From NCBI GenBank assembly GCA_964571275.1, contig CAZNCQ010000137.1:1-17900 (forward strand): a DNA stretch of 17,900 nt, given 5' to 3'. The stretch comes from DASRQZ01 sp964571275. Its GTDB lineage: Bacteria; Myxococcota_A; Polyangia; Fen-1088. This document shows, piece by piece, positions 1 through 7,246 of the stretch (position 1 is the first letter of the stretch; each line of letters opens with the position of its first letter). The position numbers and the translations under genes are program-made. Under the pieces are notes generated by a model, which did not search any database, was not told where the DNA came from, and saw only the letters and a list, made by a program, of their open reading frames with translations.

Positions 1-4
1 CCGC

Positions 5-3000
5 TTGACTCTCGCGACGGCCGCGCTCACGCCCACCAAAAGGGCATCTGCCAGCGCCGTCGTGTTGCTCGCGCTCGCGCTGAACACGCGCACCGTCGCC
101 GCGGCCCCCGACGCGGGCGAAGCGACACCGCCGCCGCTGCCTTCCGCGAGCGCGGCCCCGGTCATCCCGCCGAGCGTGACCGGCGGGCCGGTGGGGCGCG
201 CGGCTGCGCGCGCGTTGCACGCCCAGGGGCTGGCGCGGCTCAAGGCAGGCGATCCCGGCGAGGCGGCGAAGTTGTTCGCGCGCGCGCTCGAGAAGGATCC
301 CGACAACCCCGGGATCGCGACCGACTTCGGGTTCGTGCTCGGCAAGCTCGGGCGGCGCGAGGAGGCGGAGACGACTCTGCGCGCCGCGATCGCGAAGGAT
401 CCGCGGCGTTTTTACGCCTACGTCAACCTCACCGATCTGCTGGCCGACGATCCAGCGCGCTGGGAGCGCCGCGATCAGATCGTGGCCTTTCTCGAAAAGG
501 GGCTCGAGGCGTTGAAGGACGACGCCAAGGGCCGGGTCCTGCTGCGCCTGCGGCTCGCCAACTTCGAACGCGTCGTCGGGCGCACGGCCGCGGCACGCGC
601 GCGCCTCGAGCCCATGTTGACGTTGACGCTGGCGTCGGCGCCCGACGGCACGCCGGCCCTGACGCGCGCGCAGCGCAAGCGCGTGCTCGATCTCCTGGAT
701 GCGATCGCGCTCGATGAGCGCGCGCAGGCGCTGGAGGACTGGCCCACGCCGGCGCCGACCGCCGCGCAACAGGCGGAGGCGGCAGGCGCCGAGACGACGC
801 TCGACGCCGGGCACGCCGACGAGGCGTACGCCCGCCTCGACCTGCTGGTCCGGCAGGCGCCGAGCTGGCCGCGGGCGCGCTTCCTGCGCGCCCGCGCGCT
901 CGAGACGCTCGGCCGCGTCGACGAAGCGGTGCGCGACCTCGAGATCGCCGTGAACCTGGCGCCGTCGAACGCCGGTGGCTGGCGCGCGCTCGGCCGCCTG
1001 CTCGCGATCCACGGCGGCGCGCTCGAAGCCGACCGCGCCGACGAAGCGCTGCGACACGCGCTGGTGCTCGAGCCGTCGTGGACTGACCTGCGTGGGCTGC
1101 GCGCGCAGCTCGCGCGCCGCCGCTCGGCGCTGGCGCCGGCGCCGGCGTCGCCGCACGCCGCGCCGCCGAGCGACCATGCGCGCGCCCTCTACCACGAAGC
1201 CGAGGAGTGGATCGAAGTCGGCGACCCCGGCGGGCTCGGCCGCGATCTGGTCCAGCAGGCGCTGGCCGACTCGCCGGGCTACGTCGAGGCGGCGGTCAGC
1301 GCCTACGCGCTGACCGGGCATGTGCCGCCCGAGACGGTCGCCGCGCTCTGGGACGACGGCCCCGCGCTGTGGGCGCTGGCGTCGGGGATCCGTCCGCTCG
1401 CGAAAGGCGTCGCTGCCGATCCCGCGGTGCCGACCTGGATCGACCGCGCCGTCGCGCTCGACGTGCAGGAGGCGCGCTTTGCGCGTGCTCTCTCGCGCGC
1501 GGCGTCCGGCGATCGGCAGGGCGCGCTGGCCGATCTCGTGGCGTACGTCGCGCGCGAGCCGCGCCCTGCGCACCTGGCCGAGGCGCGCGCGCTGCGGGCG
1601 GGCCTCGCCGGCGGCGAAGCGCGCCCCTCGCCCGAGCGGCTGGCGCGCATCCGACTTCTCGAAGGACATCCCGATGCAGCGCTGGGCGCGCTCGGCGGCG
1701 ATTGCACGTCCGAGCTGCCGGCCGAGCGCCTGCGCGCGATCGGCGTGGTCGAGGAGTACGCCGACGCCTCGGGGGCGGCTCGACGCTGCTACGAGCTGGC
1801 GAGCGCCGCGGGCGACGCGCCGGCGCTGGTGCGACTGGCGCGCCTCGACGCGCGGCTGCCGGACGCCGATCTGCGCGGCGCCGACCGCGGCGCGCTGGAG
1901 CGCGCGGCCGGCCGCGAGATCCCGGCGGCGTTCTGGGCTCTGGCGCGGCTCGACGCGACTGCTGGCGACTCGACCGCGGCCCTGGCGCGCGCCGACCGTG
2001 CGCTGGCGCTGGCCGCGCGTCCCGCCGGCGACGGCACCGCCGCGCCTCCTGGCACCGACGACGCCGCGCAGGACGCGACCTGGCTGCCGGCCGCGCGCGC
2101 CGCGCGCGACGGGTGGGCGGCCGCGCGCCAGACCGAGGAGCGCAACGAACACGAGCGCCGCCGCCGGCTCGCCGCCGCGGCTTTGCTGCTGGGCGCATTG
2201 CTGATCGGCCTCGTCGCGCGTCGCCGCCTGCACGGCCGCACGGTGGGCGCGGCGTTGCGCCGGTCGCCGTCGCTGTTCCCCGAGGTCGGGCGCGCCGTCG
2301 GCGACGTGCGCCACGACGTGCTCAAGCATCGCGCGGGCGTGCTGGGCCTGGTCGCCGAACCGGACGCCGCGCGCGACGACATCCGCCGCGCGCTCACCGA
2401 ACCGCAACCGACGTCCGAGGCCGTCGCCGCGGTGTACGATCGTCTGATGCACGCGGCGCGCGGCCTGGGAATCACGCTCAGGCCGCTCGGCCGCGAACCG
2501 ACGTTCGGGCCGCTGGTCCAGGATCTGGCGCGCGCCGAGACGCTCCTGCGCCGCACGCGCCCCGGCGCCTCGAGCTCGACCGACGATTCCGCCCTGCTCG
2601 CCATCGACGCACGCCTGCGCGGCGCGCACGCCGATCGGCTCGACGCCCTCCTGGAGCTCGGCCCGCGCACCCGGCTCGACGCCGTCGAGGTCGGCGCCTG
2701 GATCGGCGCGGTCGAGGCGGCGACACGCCAGGCCGGAGGCGGCTGGGCAGCCCCCGCGCTGATGCTCGGCGACCTGGCGGTCGAGTTTCCCGTCGAACGC
2801 GGCGCGCTGAGCGCGATCTTCGCCAACCTGCTGCGCAACGCGCAGGCCGCCGTCGCCGGCCAGGCCGACGCGCGCGTCATCGTGCGCATCGACCGGGAGC
2901 GCGACGTGACCGGGCGCCAGGTCGTGCGGCTGCTCATCGGCGACTCCGCGACCGCAGCGCTGACGCTGGAGGCGATCGACGCGCGAGAGAGCGGCCGCGG

Positions 3001-3106
3001 TCTCGCGATCGTGCGCGACCTCGTACGCCAGTGGCGCGGCCACCTGGTCGTGCTCGCCGAGGCGGCGCCGTTCAGCAAGCAGGTGGGTGCATGCTTCCCG
3101 ATCTGA
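5..3106 (+). CDS. TPR-repeat membrane sensor histidine kinase
   Basis: Likely a sensor kinase whose large N-terminal part is exported and whose C-terminal kinase part is cytoplasmic. Residues about 12-34 look like a signal peptide (Lys-Arg, then a hydrophobic run, then AAA before PDAG). Several TPR-like helical pairs follow, clearest at about 68-140 (AAKLFARALEKDP, AETTLRAAIAKDP) and about 255-370. One membrane segment lies at about 721-740, flanked by arginines. The kinase part has an H-box-like HDVLKHR with His770, an N-box (NLLRNAQAA, Asn945) and a Gly-rich G-box (ESGRGLAIV, Gly997/Gly999). The usual DxGxG box is reduced to GDSATA around Asp980, so ATP binding may be altered. The start is TTG at position 5, but the frame is open to the window edge, so the true start could lie upstream. 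The next gene overlaps its end and encodes a receiver-like protein, which supports a signalling pair. The ligand cannot be told from sequence. Confidence 0.8.
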   Translation: MTLATAALTPTKRASASAVVLLALALNTRTVAAAPDAGEATPPPLPSASAAPVIPPSVTGGPVGRAAARALHAQGLARLKAGDPGEAAKLFARALEKDPDNPGIATDFGFVLGKLGRREEAETTLRAAIAKDPRRFYAYVNLTDLLADDPARWERRDQIVAFLEKGLEALKDDAKGRVLLRLRLANFERVVGRTAAARARLEPMLTLTLASAPDGTPALTRAQRKRVLDLLDAIALDERAQALEDWPTPAPTAAQQAEAAGAETTLDAGHADEAYARLDLLVRQAPSWPRARFLRARALETLGRVDEAVRDLEIAVNLAPSNAGGWRALGRLLAIHGGALEADRADEALRHALVLEPSWTDLRGLRAQLARRRSALAPAPASPHAAPPSDHARALYHEAEEWIEVGDPGGLGRDLVQQALADSPGYVEAAVSAYALTGHVPPETVAALWDDGPALWALASGIRPLAKGVAADPAVPTWIDRAVALDVQEARFARALSRAASGDRQGALADLVAYVAREPRPAHLAEARALRAGLAGGEARPSPERLARIRLLEGHPDAALGALGGDCTSELPAERLRAIGVVEEYADASGAARRCYELASAAGDAPALVRLARLDARLPDADLRGADRGALERAAGREIPAAFWALARLDATAGDSTAALARADRALALAARPAGDGTAAPPGTDDAAQDATWLPAARAARDGWAAARQTEERNEHERRRRLAAAALLLGALLIGLVARRRLHGRTVGAALRRSPSLFPEVGRAVGDVRHDVLKHRAGVLGLVAEPDAARDDIRRALTEPQPTSEAVAAVYDRLMHAARGLGITLRPLGREPTFGPLVQDLARAETLLRRTRPGASSSTDDSALLAIDARLRGAHADRLDALLELGPRTRLDAVEVGAWIGAVEAATRQAGGGWAAPALMLGDLAVEFPVERGALSAIFANLLRNAQAAVAGQADARVIVRIDRERDVTGRQVVRLLIGDSATAALTLEAIDARESGRGLAIVRDLVRQWRGHLVVLAEAAPFSKQVGACFPI

Positions 3107-3561
3107 TGGAGCCACGGCCGCGCTTCGTGGTCTGCGAGGACGGAACCGAATACCGCGACCGGTTTCAGCGCTTCCTCGGCGACGCGTTCGTGTTCTCACC
3201 GGCGGGCGACTTCGAGACCGCGCTCGCCGCGGCCGCGGGCGCGAACGGATTGCTGCTAGACCTGGACTTCCGCCGCACGCCGCCCGAGCGCCTCGTCGAC
3301 GAGCGCGGCGCGGCGCCGCGCGAGCTCGACGCAGGCTCGCGGCGACGGCTCACCGAAACGCAGGGGATCTTGATCCTGCGCCAGCTGCGCGCGCACGGCG
3401 TGACCCTGCCGGCGCTGCTGTTCGCCGACATCGATGACACTGAACAGGCGCGCTTCCTCGAACGCACGCTGGCGCCGCTGACCATCGCGCCCTACCGCCT
3501 GGGCATCGTCGAGGTCGCCGCGCTGATGCGCGCCGCCTGCGCAGCAACGCCCGCGCAATGA
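3091..3561 (+). CDS. Receiver-like (response regulator) protein, probably degenerate
   Basis: A 156-residue single-domain protein with a receiver-like pattern: a beta strand ending in the acidic pair Glu16/Asp17 (FVVCEDG), and a third strand with candidate phospho-acceptor Asp57 or Asp59 (LLLDLDF). The conserved Thr/Ser after strand 4 is replaced (PALLFAD), and no Lys is seen where the strand-5 KP motif should be (TIAPYRL). It also has an extra Arg/Glu-rich stretch after the Asp. It may be a pseudo-receiver or phosphate sink for the preceding kinase. It overlaps the kinase gene by 16 bp. I chose ATG 3091 because AGGTGG lies 4 nt upstream; ATG 3106, sharing its A with the kinase stop codon, is the alternative. 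No output domain is visible. The receiver assignment rests on fold pattern and context, so it is moderate. Confidence 0.65.
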   Translation: MLPDLMEPRPRFVVCEDGTEYRDRFQRFLGDAFVFSPAGDFETALAAAAGANGLLLDLDFRRTPPERLVDERGAAPRELDAGSRRRLTETQGILILRQLRAHGVTLPALLFADIDDTEQARFLERTLAPLTIAPYRLGIVEVAALMRAACAATPAQ

Positions 3562-3582
3562 TGCTGGCGGAGCGCCCGGCGG

Positions 3583-4104
3583 CTACTGCAGCCGGATCTC
3601 GACCGTGAGATCGGTCGCGAGGCGCTCGAGGCTGGCGCGAAGATGGGCGGCGTCGAGGTGCGCCGGGACTTTGACGCGCGCGTTGGCGCGAAAGAGCATC
3701 TCGCCCGACATCGGCGCGCTCGTGCGATCGGTGGTCAGCTCCTCGACGTTGACGTCGTGGCGCGCCAGCAGCTGCGAGATCTCGCGCACCAGCCCCGGGC
3801 GATCGAGCCCGATGAGCTCGAGGTTCATCACACTCCCGTCACCGGCCGCGCCCAGATGCGCCGCGCGCGCGGCGCTGGTGGCGGTGACGCGCAATCCGCT
3901 GGCCCCGAGCCCTTCGAGCGCGTGCGCGAGCGCGTCGGCCTGACCCGGCGGCACCTCGACGCGCAGGATGCCCGCGAAACTGCCGGCGAGATGAATCATC
4001 CGGCTCTCGAGCCAGTTGCCGCCGCGATCGGCGACGGTCTGCGCGACGGCCTCCACGAGACCCGGTCGATCGGATCCAATCAGCGTGAGAACCAGATCAA
4101 TCAT
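3583..4104 (-). CDS. Double-ACT-domain protein, GcvR-like
   Basis: A 173-residue protein made of two ACT domains, about 1-80 and about 91-170. Each opens with the same ligand-loop pattern: GSDRPGLVEAVAQTVADRGG in the first and GLDRPGLVREISQLL in the second, followed by NVEEL. Length and two-domain layout match the glycine cleavage repressor GcvR family, soluble regulatory proteins that bind small ligands such as amino acids. The C-terminal piece with SGEMLFRANARVKVP also fits that family. No glycine-cleavage or gcvA gene lies in the window, so the target is unknown and a gene symbol is not assigned. It lies 35 bp downstream of the 139-aa gene on the same strand and is probably co-transcribed with it. 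It converges on the receiver gene, with 21 bp between the stops and no clear terminator. Confidence 0.82.
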   Translation of the reverse strand: MIDLVLTLIGSDRPGLVEAVAQTVADRGGNWLESRMIHLAGSFAGILRVEVPPGQADALAHALEGLGASGLRVTATSAARAAHLGAAGDGSVMNLELIGLDRPGLVREISQLLARHDVNVEELTTDRTSAPMSGEMLFRANARVKVPAHLDAAHLRASLERLATDLTVEIRLQ

Positions 4105-4139
4105 GTCGTCCCCGCCTCACCATCCCCCATGACCGCCCG

Positions 4140-4559
4140 TCAGGCAATCTTGAACAACGCGCGAATCTGCGGATAGAGCTCGGTCGGTCGATCGCAGTTC
4201 GCGACACCGACCCGTAACGAAACGGTGGCGCCGTCGCCCCACGGCCACCAGAGCGCGAACAGATGCATGCGTTCACCGCCGGCTGCGCCGGTGAACAGCA
4301 GCTGTCCGGGACGGATGCCGCCGAATCGCGCAGCCAGCGTACGGATCTCGTCGGGTGCCTGGTTGATGCTGTCCGACGACCACTCGCCGTCGAGCACGCC
4401 GACCATGGCCTCGCGCGCCTGATCGGTGAGCTCCTTGCCGAACGACGACGACACGCATTTGAAACGCGGGTCCCAGGACCAGGCGCCGCCCGGCCACGCC
4501 GCGCGCAGCCGGCCCAACCCGTCAAGCAACGGTTGCCACGCCTCGGAGGGACTGGACAT
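4140..4559 (-). CDS. Hypothetical protein, 139 aa
   Basis: I do not recognise this family. The product is 139 residues, has no signal peptide or membrane segment, and is rich in Trp in its first 30 residues (AWQPLL, AAWPGGAWSWD) and again in the C-terminal half (LFALWWPWGDGATVSLRVGV). The mix of a helical N-terminal part and short beta-like stretches toward the C-terminus suggests a small globular cytoplasmic protein. The start is ATG at 4559; upstream on that strand lies only a weak GAG-type ribosome-binding sequence. It is the first gene of a two-gene minus-strand unit with the GcvR-like gene. Coding potential is supported by the open frame, by the tight spacing to its neighbour, and by a divergent intergenic region exactly at its start. 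Confidence 0.6.
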   Translation of the reverse strand: MSSPSEAWQPLLDGLGRLRAAWPGGAWSWDPRFKCVSSSFGKELTDQAREAMVGVLDGEWSSDSINQAPDEIRTLAARFGGIRPGQLLFTGAAGGERMHLFALWWPWGDGATVSLRVGVANCDRPTELYPQIRALFKIA

Positions 4560-4756
4560 CGACTCAGCGTATCACCCGCAGCCGTGATGGCCAACGCTTG
4601 CCGCGCAGCGCGGACCACGTCGTCGCACAGCGACGGTGGCCCTAGGTTGTGGGCCGGAGTGGGCGTCGGTGGCAGGCACGCCAGTGCGCGTTGGATTCCG
4701 ATCACGCGCCGGAGATTTGGCTGGCACCGAATGGATGAGCGAGGCCAAGGTTTATT
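4560..4756. promoter_or_regulatory. Divergent intergenic region with three small dyads
   Basis: This 197-bp stretch separates two divergent genes and should hold both promoters. I see three small inverted repeats in a row: CCGCGC-a-GCGCGG at 4601-4613, CGTCGC-aca-GCGACG at 4621-4635, and GGCCC/GGGCC with an 8-nt loop at 4638-4655. In DNA this GC-rich, short dyads arise by chance, so an operator role is only a possibility. No convincing -35/-10 pair was found on either strand. The ribosome-binding sequence AAGG (4747-4750) sits 6 nt before the GTG start at 4757. Confidence 0.3.
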
Positions 4757-5434
4757 GTGGCGAGTTTCGGGCATCTCGCCGTCGGCCTCCTGGCTGGACG
4801 CTTCCACGACGACGGGCGCACGCCGCGCGCGCGGCCGCGCAGCCAGGCCACCACAATGCTCGGCTTCAGCTTGCTGGCCATGCTGCCAGACGCCGATGTG
4901 TTCATCATGGGCCTCGGCTCGCACGACAGCATCGTCACCGGACATCGGGGCGCATCCCACTCGCTGCTGACGGCGGTGATGGTGGCGATCGCGGGCGGCC
5001 TGCTGGCGCGGCGCTACGGATGGAGCGGTGTGCGCACGATGCTGGCGGTGATGCTGGCCATCGGCAGTCACGGGCTGCTCGACACCCTGGGGCAGGGAGG
5101 GCGCCCGATCCCGCTCCTCTGGCCGCTGACAGGGGAACGGTTCCAGTCCCCCTGGCTCTTCCTGCCCGATGCGCCCCGCGGCCTCAAATTCATCTCGCGG
5201 TACGGCCTCCTCGACGCCGTGCTGGAGTTCGTCTACTTCCTGCCGGTGACGGTCTTCGCCCTGTGGCCGCGCGCCGCCGCGCGCATTCCCCGACTGGCGG
5301 TCGTCGCCGGCGGTGTCACCGAGCCGAGCCCGCGGCCGGTGGCTGCGGCCGCGCCCAGCACCCCCGCAGCCGCGGAAAACACCGGAGATCTCGATCTCGA
5401 GTCCCAGGAGCCGTCACTGCGGTCGATCGGGTAA
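4757..5434 (+). CDS. DUF457/YdjM-like membrane-bound metal-dependent hydrolase
   Basis: A 225-residue integral membrane protein of the YdjM/DUF457 family (LexA-regulated, membrane-bound, predicted metal-dependent hydrolase). The family's metal-binding pattern is visible: LPDADVF with Asp45 and Asp47, HRGASHS with His63 and His68, and SHGLLDTL with His105 and Asp109. Hydrophobic segments occur at about 32-54, 70-85, 93-110 and 155-175. A Pro/Ala-rich, polar tail follows from about 180 to the end and is probably cytoplasmic and disordered. The start is GTG 4757, with AAGG 6 nt upstream and the typical FGHLAVGLLAG beginning directly after it. It may lead the plus-strand gene run; the next gene starts 56 bp downstream. 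The substrate of this family is not established. Confidence 0.8.
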   Translation: MASFGHLAVGLLAGRFHDDGRTPRARPRSQATTMLGFSLLAMLPDADVFIMGLGSHDSIVTGHRGASHSLLTAVMVAIAGGLLARRYGWSGVRTMLAVMLAIGSHGLLDTLGQGGRPIPLLWPLTGERFQSPWLFLPDAPRGLKFISRYGLLDAVLEFVYFLPVTVFALWPRAAARIPRLAVVAGGVTEPSPRPVAAAAPSTPAAAENTGDLDLESQEPSLRSIG

Positions 5435-5490
5435 TCGATTGTGGGAGGGGTCACTTGACGGGGGCGGGTCGAGGTTTCCATGCTTGTTAC

Positions 5491-6369
5491 ATGAAGGCAT
5501 CGACTCGGTCGCCGTTTGCGCAGCGTGGCCGGACTTCGAGGGCGGCCCTCGCCGGCATCGCGGTTTGGGGTCTCGCCGCTGCGGGCTGTTACGGCAACCC
5601 GCGGGACTTCCATCCCGGCTGGTCGACGAACGGTCAGGGCGGTTCCTCCAGCGGCCAGGGCGGCTACACCACCGGCGGTGGCCAGGGCGGCGCGACCGGC
5701 GGCGGCAACTCCGACAACATGCCGGGGGTGACCACGGTCTGCTCTCCGACGGCGCCGACGGCGTTCGCCGTCGAGTGGACGCTCGAGGACAACAACGGCC
5801 ACCCGGTCACCTGCACGGCGATCGGCGGCGCCACCGTCGACCTGGACGTCCTGAACCTCGCGACGTCGGCCGCCACGCACGACACGTTCCCTTGCGACGC
5901 GATGGCCGGCACGGGCTCGACGCTCGGCCCGGGCAACTACACCGTCGCGGTGCGCCTCTACGACGCGAACGGAGTGAACCTGTCCGAGGCGGTCGCGAGC
6001 GGCATGTACGCCATCACCGCCGGCTGCACGGTCGATCTCGGCCTCGCCACGTTCCCGTCACCGGTGACGACGCCCGACCAGTACGTCACGCTGTCCTGGT
6101 CGATCGATCGGCAGTCCAGCGGCGCGTTCCTGAGCTGCGCCGACGCGCAGGCCTCGGCCGTCGAGCTCGATGCCGGCGACGTGACGTTCCAGTGGCCTTG
6201 CACGAATCGCAAGGGCGCGACCAAGTCGCTGCCACCCGCGACTTACGACGTGAAGATCAAGCTGCTCGACGCGACGGGGACGGTCCTGTCCGTCACGCCG
6301 TCCATGCCGGTGACGGTGAGCGCCGGGCAGGCCCAGGCTCTCGGCAACGTCATCTTTGACGTGAACTAG
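5491..6369 (+). CDS. Lipoprotein with Gly-rich linker and two tandem beta-rich repeats
   Basis: A predicted lipoprotein of 292 residues. A signal peptide with Arg12-Arg17, a hydrophobic stretch and lipobox AAGC places the lipidated Cys at 33. A low-complexity linker (about 47-72) contains GQGG three times. The rest is two copies of one domain: copy A about 93-188 and copy B about 200-292. Both share Trp at the start (W96, W203), an inner Cys pair (C108/C135 and C216/C237, the second in F/W-P-C), a L-G/P-P-x-x-Y-x-V strand, an LLDA(T/N)G turn and a final LG before a strand. This looks like a beta-sandwich fold with one disulfide per copy, in the cell envelope. I do not recognise a named family. 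Start ATG 5491 is the only start that gives the signal peptide, although no good ribosome-binding site precedes it. Confidence 0.75.
   Translation: MKASTRSPFAQRGRTSRAALAGIAVWGLAAAGCYGNPRDFHPGWSTNGQGGSSSGQGGYTTGGGQGGATGGGNSDNMPGVTTVCSPTAPTAFAVEWTLEDNNGHPVTCTAIGGATVDLDVLNLATSAATHDTFPCDAMAGTGSTLGPGNYTVAVRLYDANGVNLSEAVASGMYAITAGCTVDLGLATFPSPVTTPDQYVTLSWSIDRQSSGAFLSCADAQASAVELDAGDVTFQWPCTNRKGATKSLPPATYDVKIKLLDATGTVLSVTPSMPVTVSAGQAQALGNVIFDVN
5632..5690 (+). repeat. GQGG-encoding direct repeats in the lipoprotein linker
   Basis: Three copies of an 11-bp unit GG(T/C)CAGGGCGG occur at 5632-5642, 5653-5663 and 5680-5690. They encode the GQGG steps of the Gly-rich linker between the lipidated Cys and the first domain. 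Such repeats can change copy number by slippage, so linker length may vary between strains. Confidence 0.75.
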
Positions 6370-6372
6370 AAG

Positions 6373-6390
6373 CTTCGGCCCGAAGCCGAA
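6373..6390. other. Small intergenic stem-loop
   Basis: Inverted repeat TTCGGC (6374-6379) / GCCGAA (6385-6390) with a 5-nt loop, or alternatively CTTCGG / CCGAAG at 6373-6385, lying 4 bp after the lipoprotein stop codon. There is no T-run after it, so it is at best a weak terminator or RNA-stability element between the lipoprotein gene and the Abi-alpha gene. Confidence 0.3.
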
Positions 6391-6410
6391 TGGGGTAACC
6401 TCCCGCAGCG

Positions 6411-7229
6411 ATGCTGTTCGGGAAGGAACGACAACGAGTCGCGCAGGCGATCCGCGATCTGGTGGTGCGCCCGCGGATGGATAACCAGGTGACCGATGGC
6501 GATCTCGGGGCTGGCCTCCAAGTTCTGGTGCGGCTCGCCGCCGCGCCGCTGACGTTCTTGCCCCAGACGGCGGCGCGCCTGCCCCTGACCCTGCGCGAGA
6601 TCGGCGAGCGCCGGCGCGCGATCCCGGCCGCGCGCCGGCTGGTCCCCAACCCGGCGCTCGCGCTGGGCGCGGTGACCGGCAGCCTGACCAGCGACGACGT
6701 GCTGCGCACGCGCTACCTGAACCTGCTGGCCGCGGCGATGGACCGCGCGACGTCGGCGCAGGTTCACCCCGGGTTCCTCGCGGTGCTGCGCCAGATGACG
6801 TCCGACGAGACGCGCATCTTCAGCCGCTTCGAGAGCGACGGGCCCTATCCGCTGATCTCGATCCAGTCGCACCCCAAGCACGGCGGCACCCGCCGCACCG
6901 AGCTGCGCCATTTCAGCCTGCTCGGCGAGGAGGCGGGCTGCGAGCACCCCCAGCGCGCACCGATGTACCTCGACAACCTCTGCCGCCTCGGGCTCACCGA
7001 GATCCGGCCCACGCGCCTGTCCGAAGACACGCGCATGTTCAAGCCCCTCGAGAGCCACGCCGATGTGACGAGCCTGATGGCGCGCATCGCGAACCGACCG
7101 CCCGTGACCGATGCGCAAAACGGGAATGATCCGCTGGTGGCCGACGTCCAATACAAGTATCTCTTCGTGACATCATTCGGACGCCAGTTCTACGACGCGT
7201 GCGAATATCGCCCCGAGGCTGACATCTAG
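6411..7229 (+). CDS. Abi-alpha (DUF4393) family protein
   Basis: A 272-residue protein that matches the DUF4393/Abi-alpha family, named after abortive-infection proteins. The family signature is visible at 104-133: a run NLLAAAMD, then HPGFLAVLRQM and TSDE. It is preceded by the P-x-x-ALGA helix (NPALALGAV) and followed by a C-terminal FVTSFGRQFYDAC element. The first 50 residues include a hydrophobic LVRLAAAPLTFLP segment. Most members are cytoplasmic and of unknown mechanism. It starts at ATG 6411, 41 bp after the lipoprotein gene, and ends 17 bp before mgtE, so it is likely in the same transcript. A role in phage defence is only implied by the family name; nothing in this sequence proves it, and no toxin or nuclease partner is next to it. 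Confidence 0.78.
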   Translation: MLFGKERQRVAQAIRDLVVRPRMDNQVTDGDLGAGLQVLVRLAAAPLTFLPQTAARLPLTLREIGERRRAIPAARRLVPNPALALGAVTGSLTSDDVLRTRYLNLLAAAMDRATSAQVHPGFLAVLRQMTSDETRIFSRFESDGPYPLISIQSHPKHGGTRRTELRHFSLLGEEAGCEHPQRAPMYLDNLCRLGLTEIRPTRLSEDTRMFKPLESHADVTSLMARIANRPPVTDAQNGNDPLVADVQYKYLFVTSFGRQFYDACEYRPEADI

Positions 7230-7246
7230 TCTCGTCCTTGGTTCAC

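Noticed and set aside
1207..3090. Long plus-strand open frame in a second frame under the sensor kinase gene
   Set aside because: Its translation before 3091 is Arg/Ala/Gly/Pro-rich without domain pattern, typical of a shadow in GC-rich DNA; only the part from 3091 is real.
4721..4740. CTGGCACC as a sigma-54 promoter -24 element
   Set aside because: The -12 element (TTGC-type, GC at the right spacing) is missing; the sequence reads TGGAT there.
5455..5490. TTGACG as a -35 box for the lipoprotein gene
   Set aside because: No acceptable -10 box at 16-18 bp, and the ATG at 5491 would lie too close for a normal leader.
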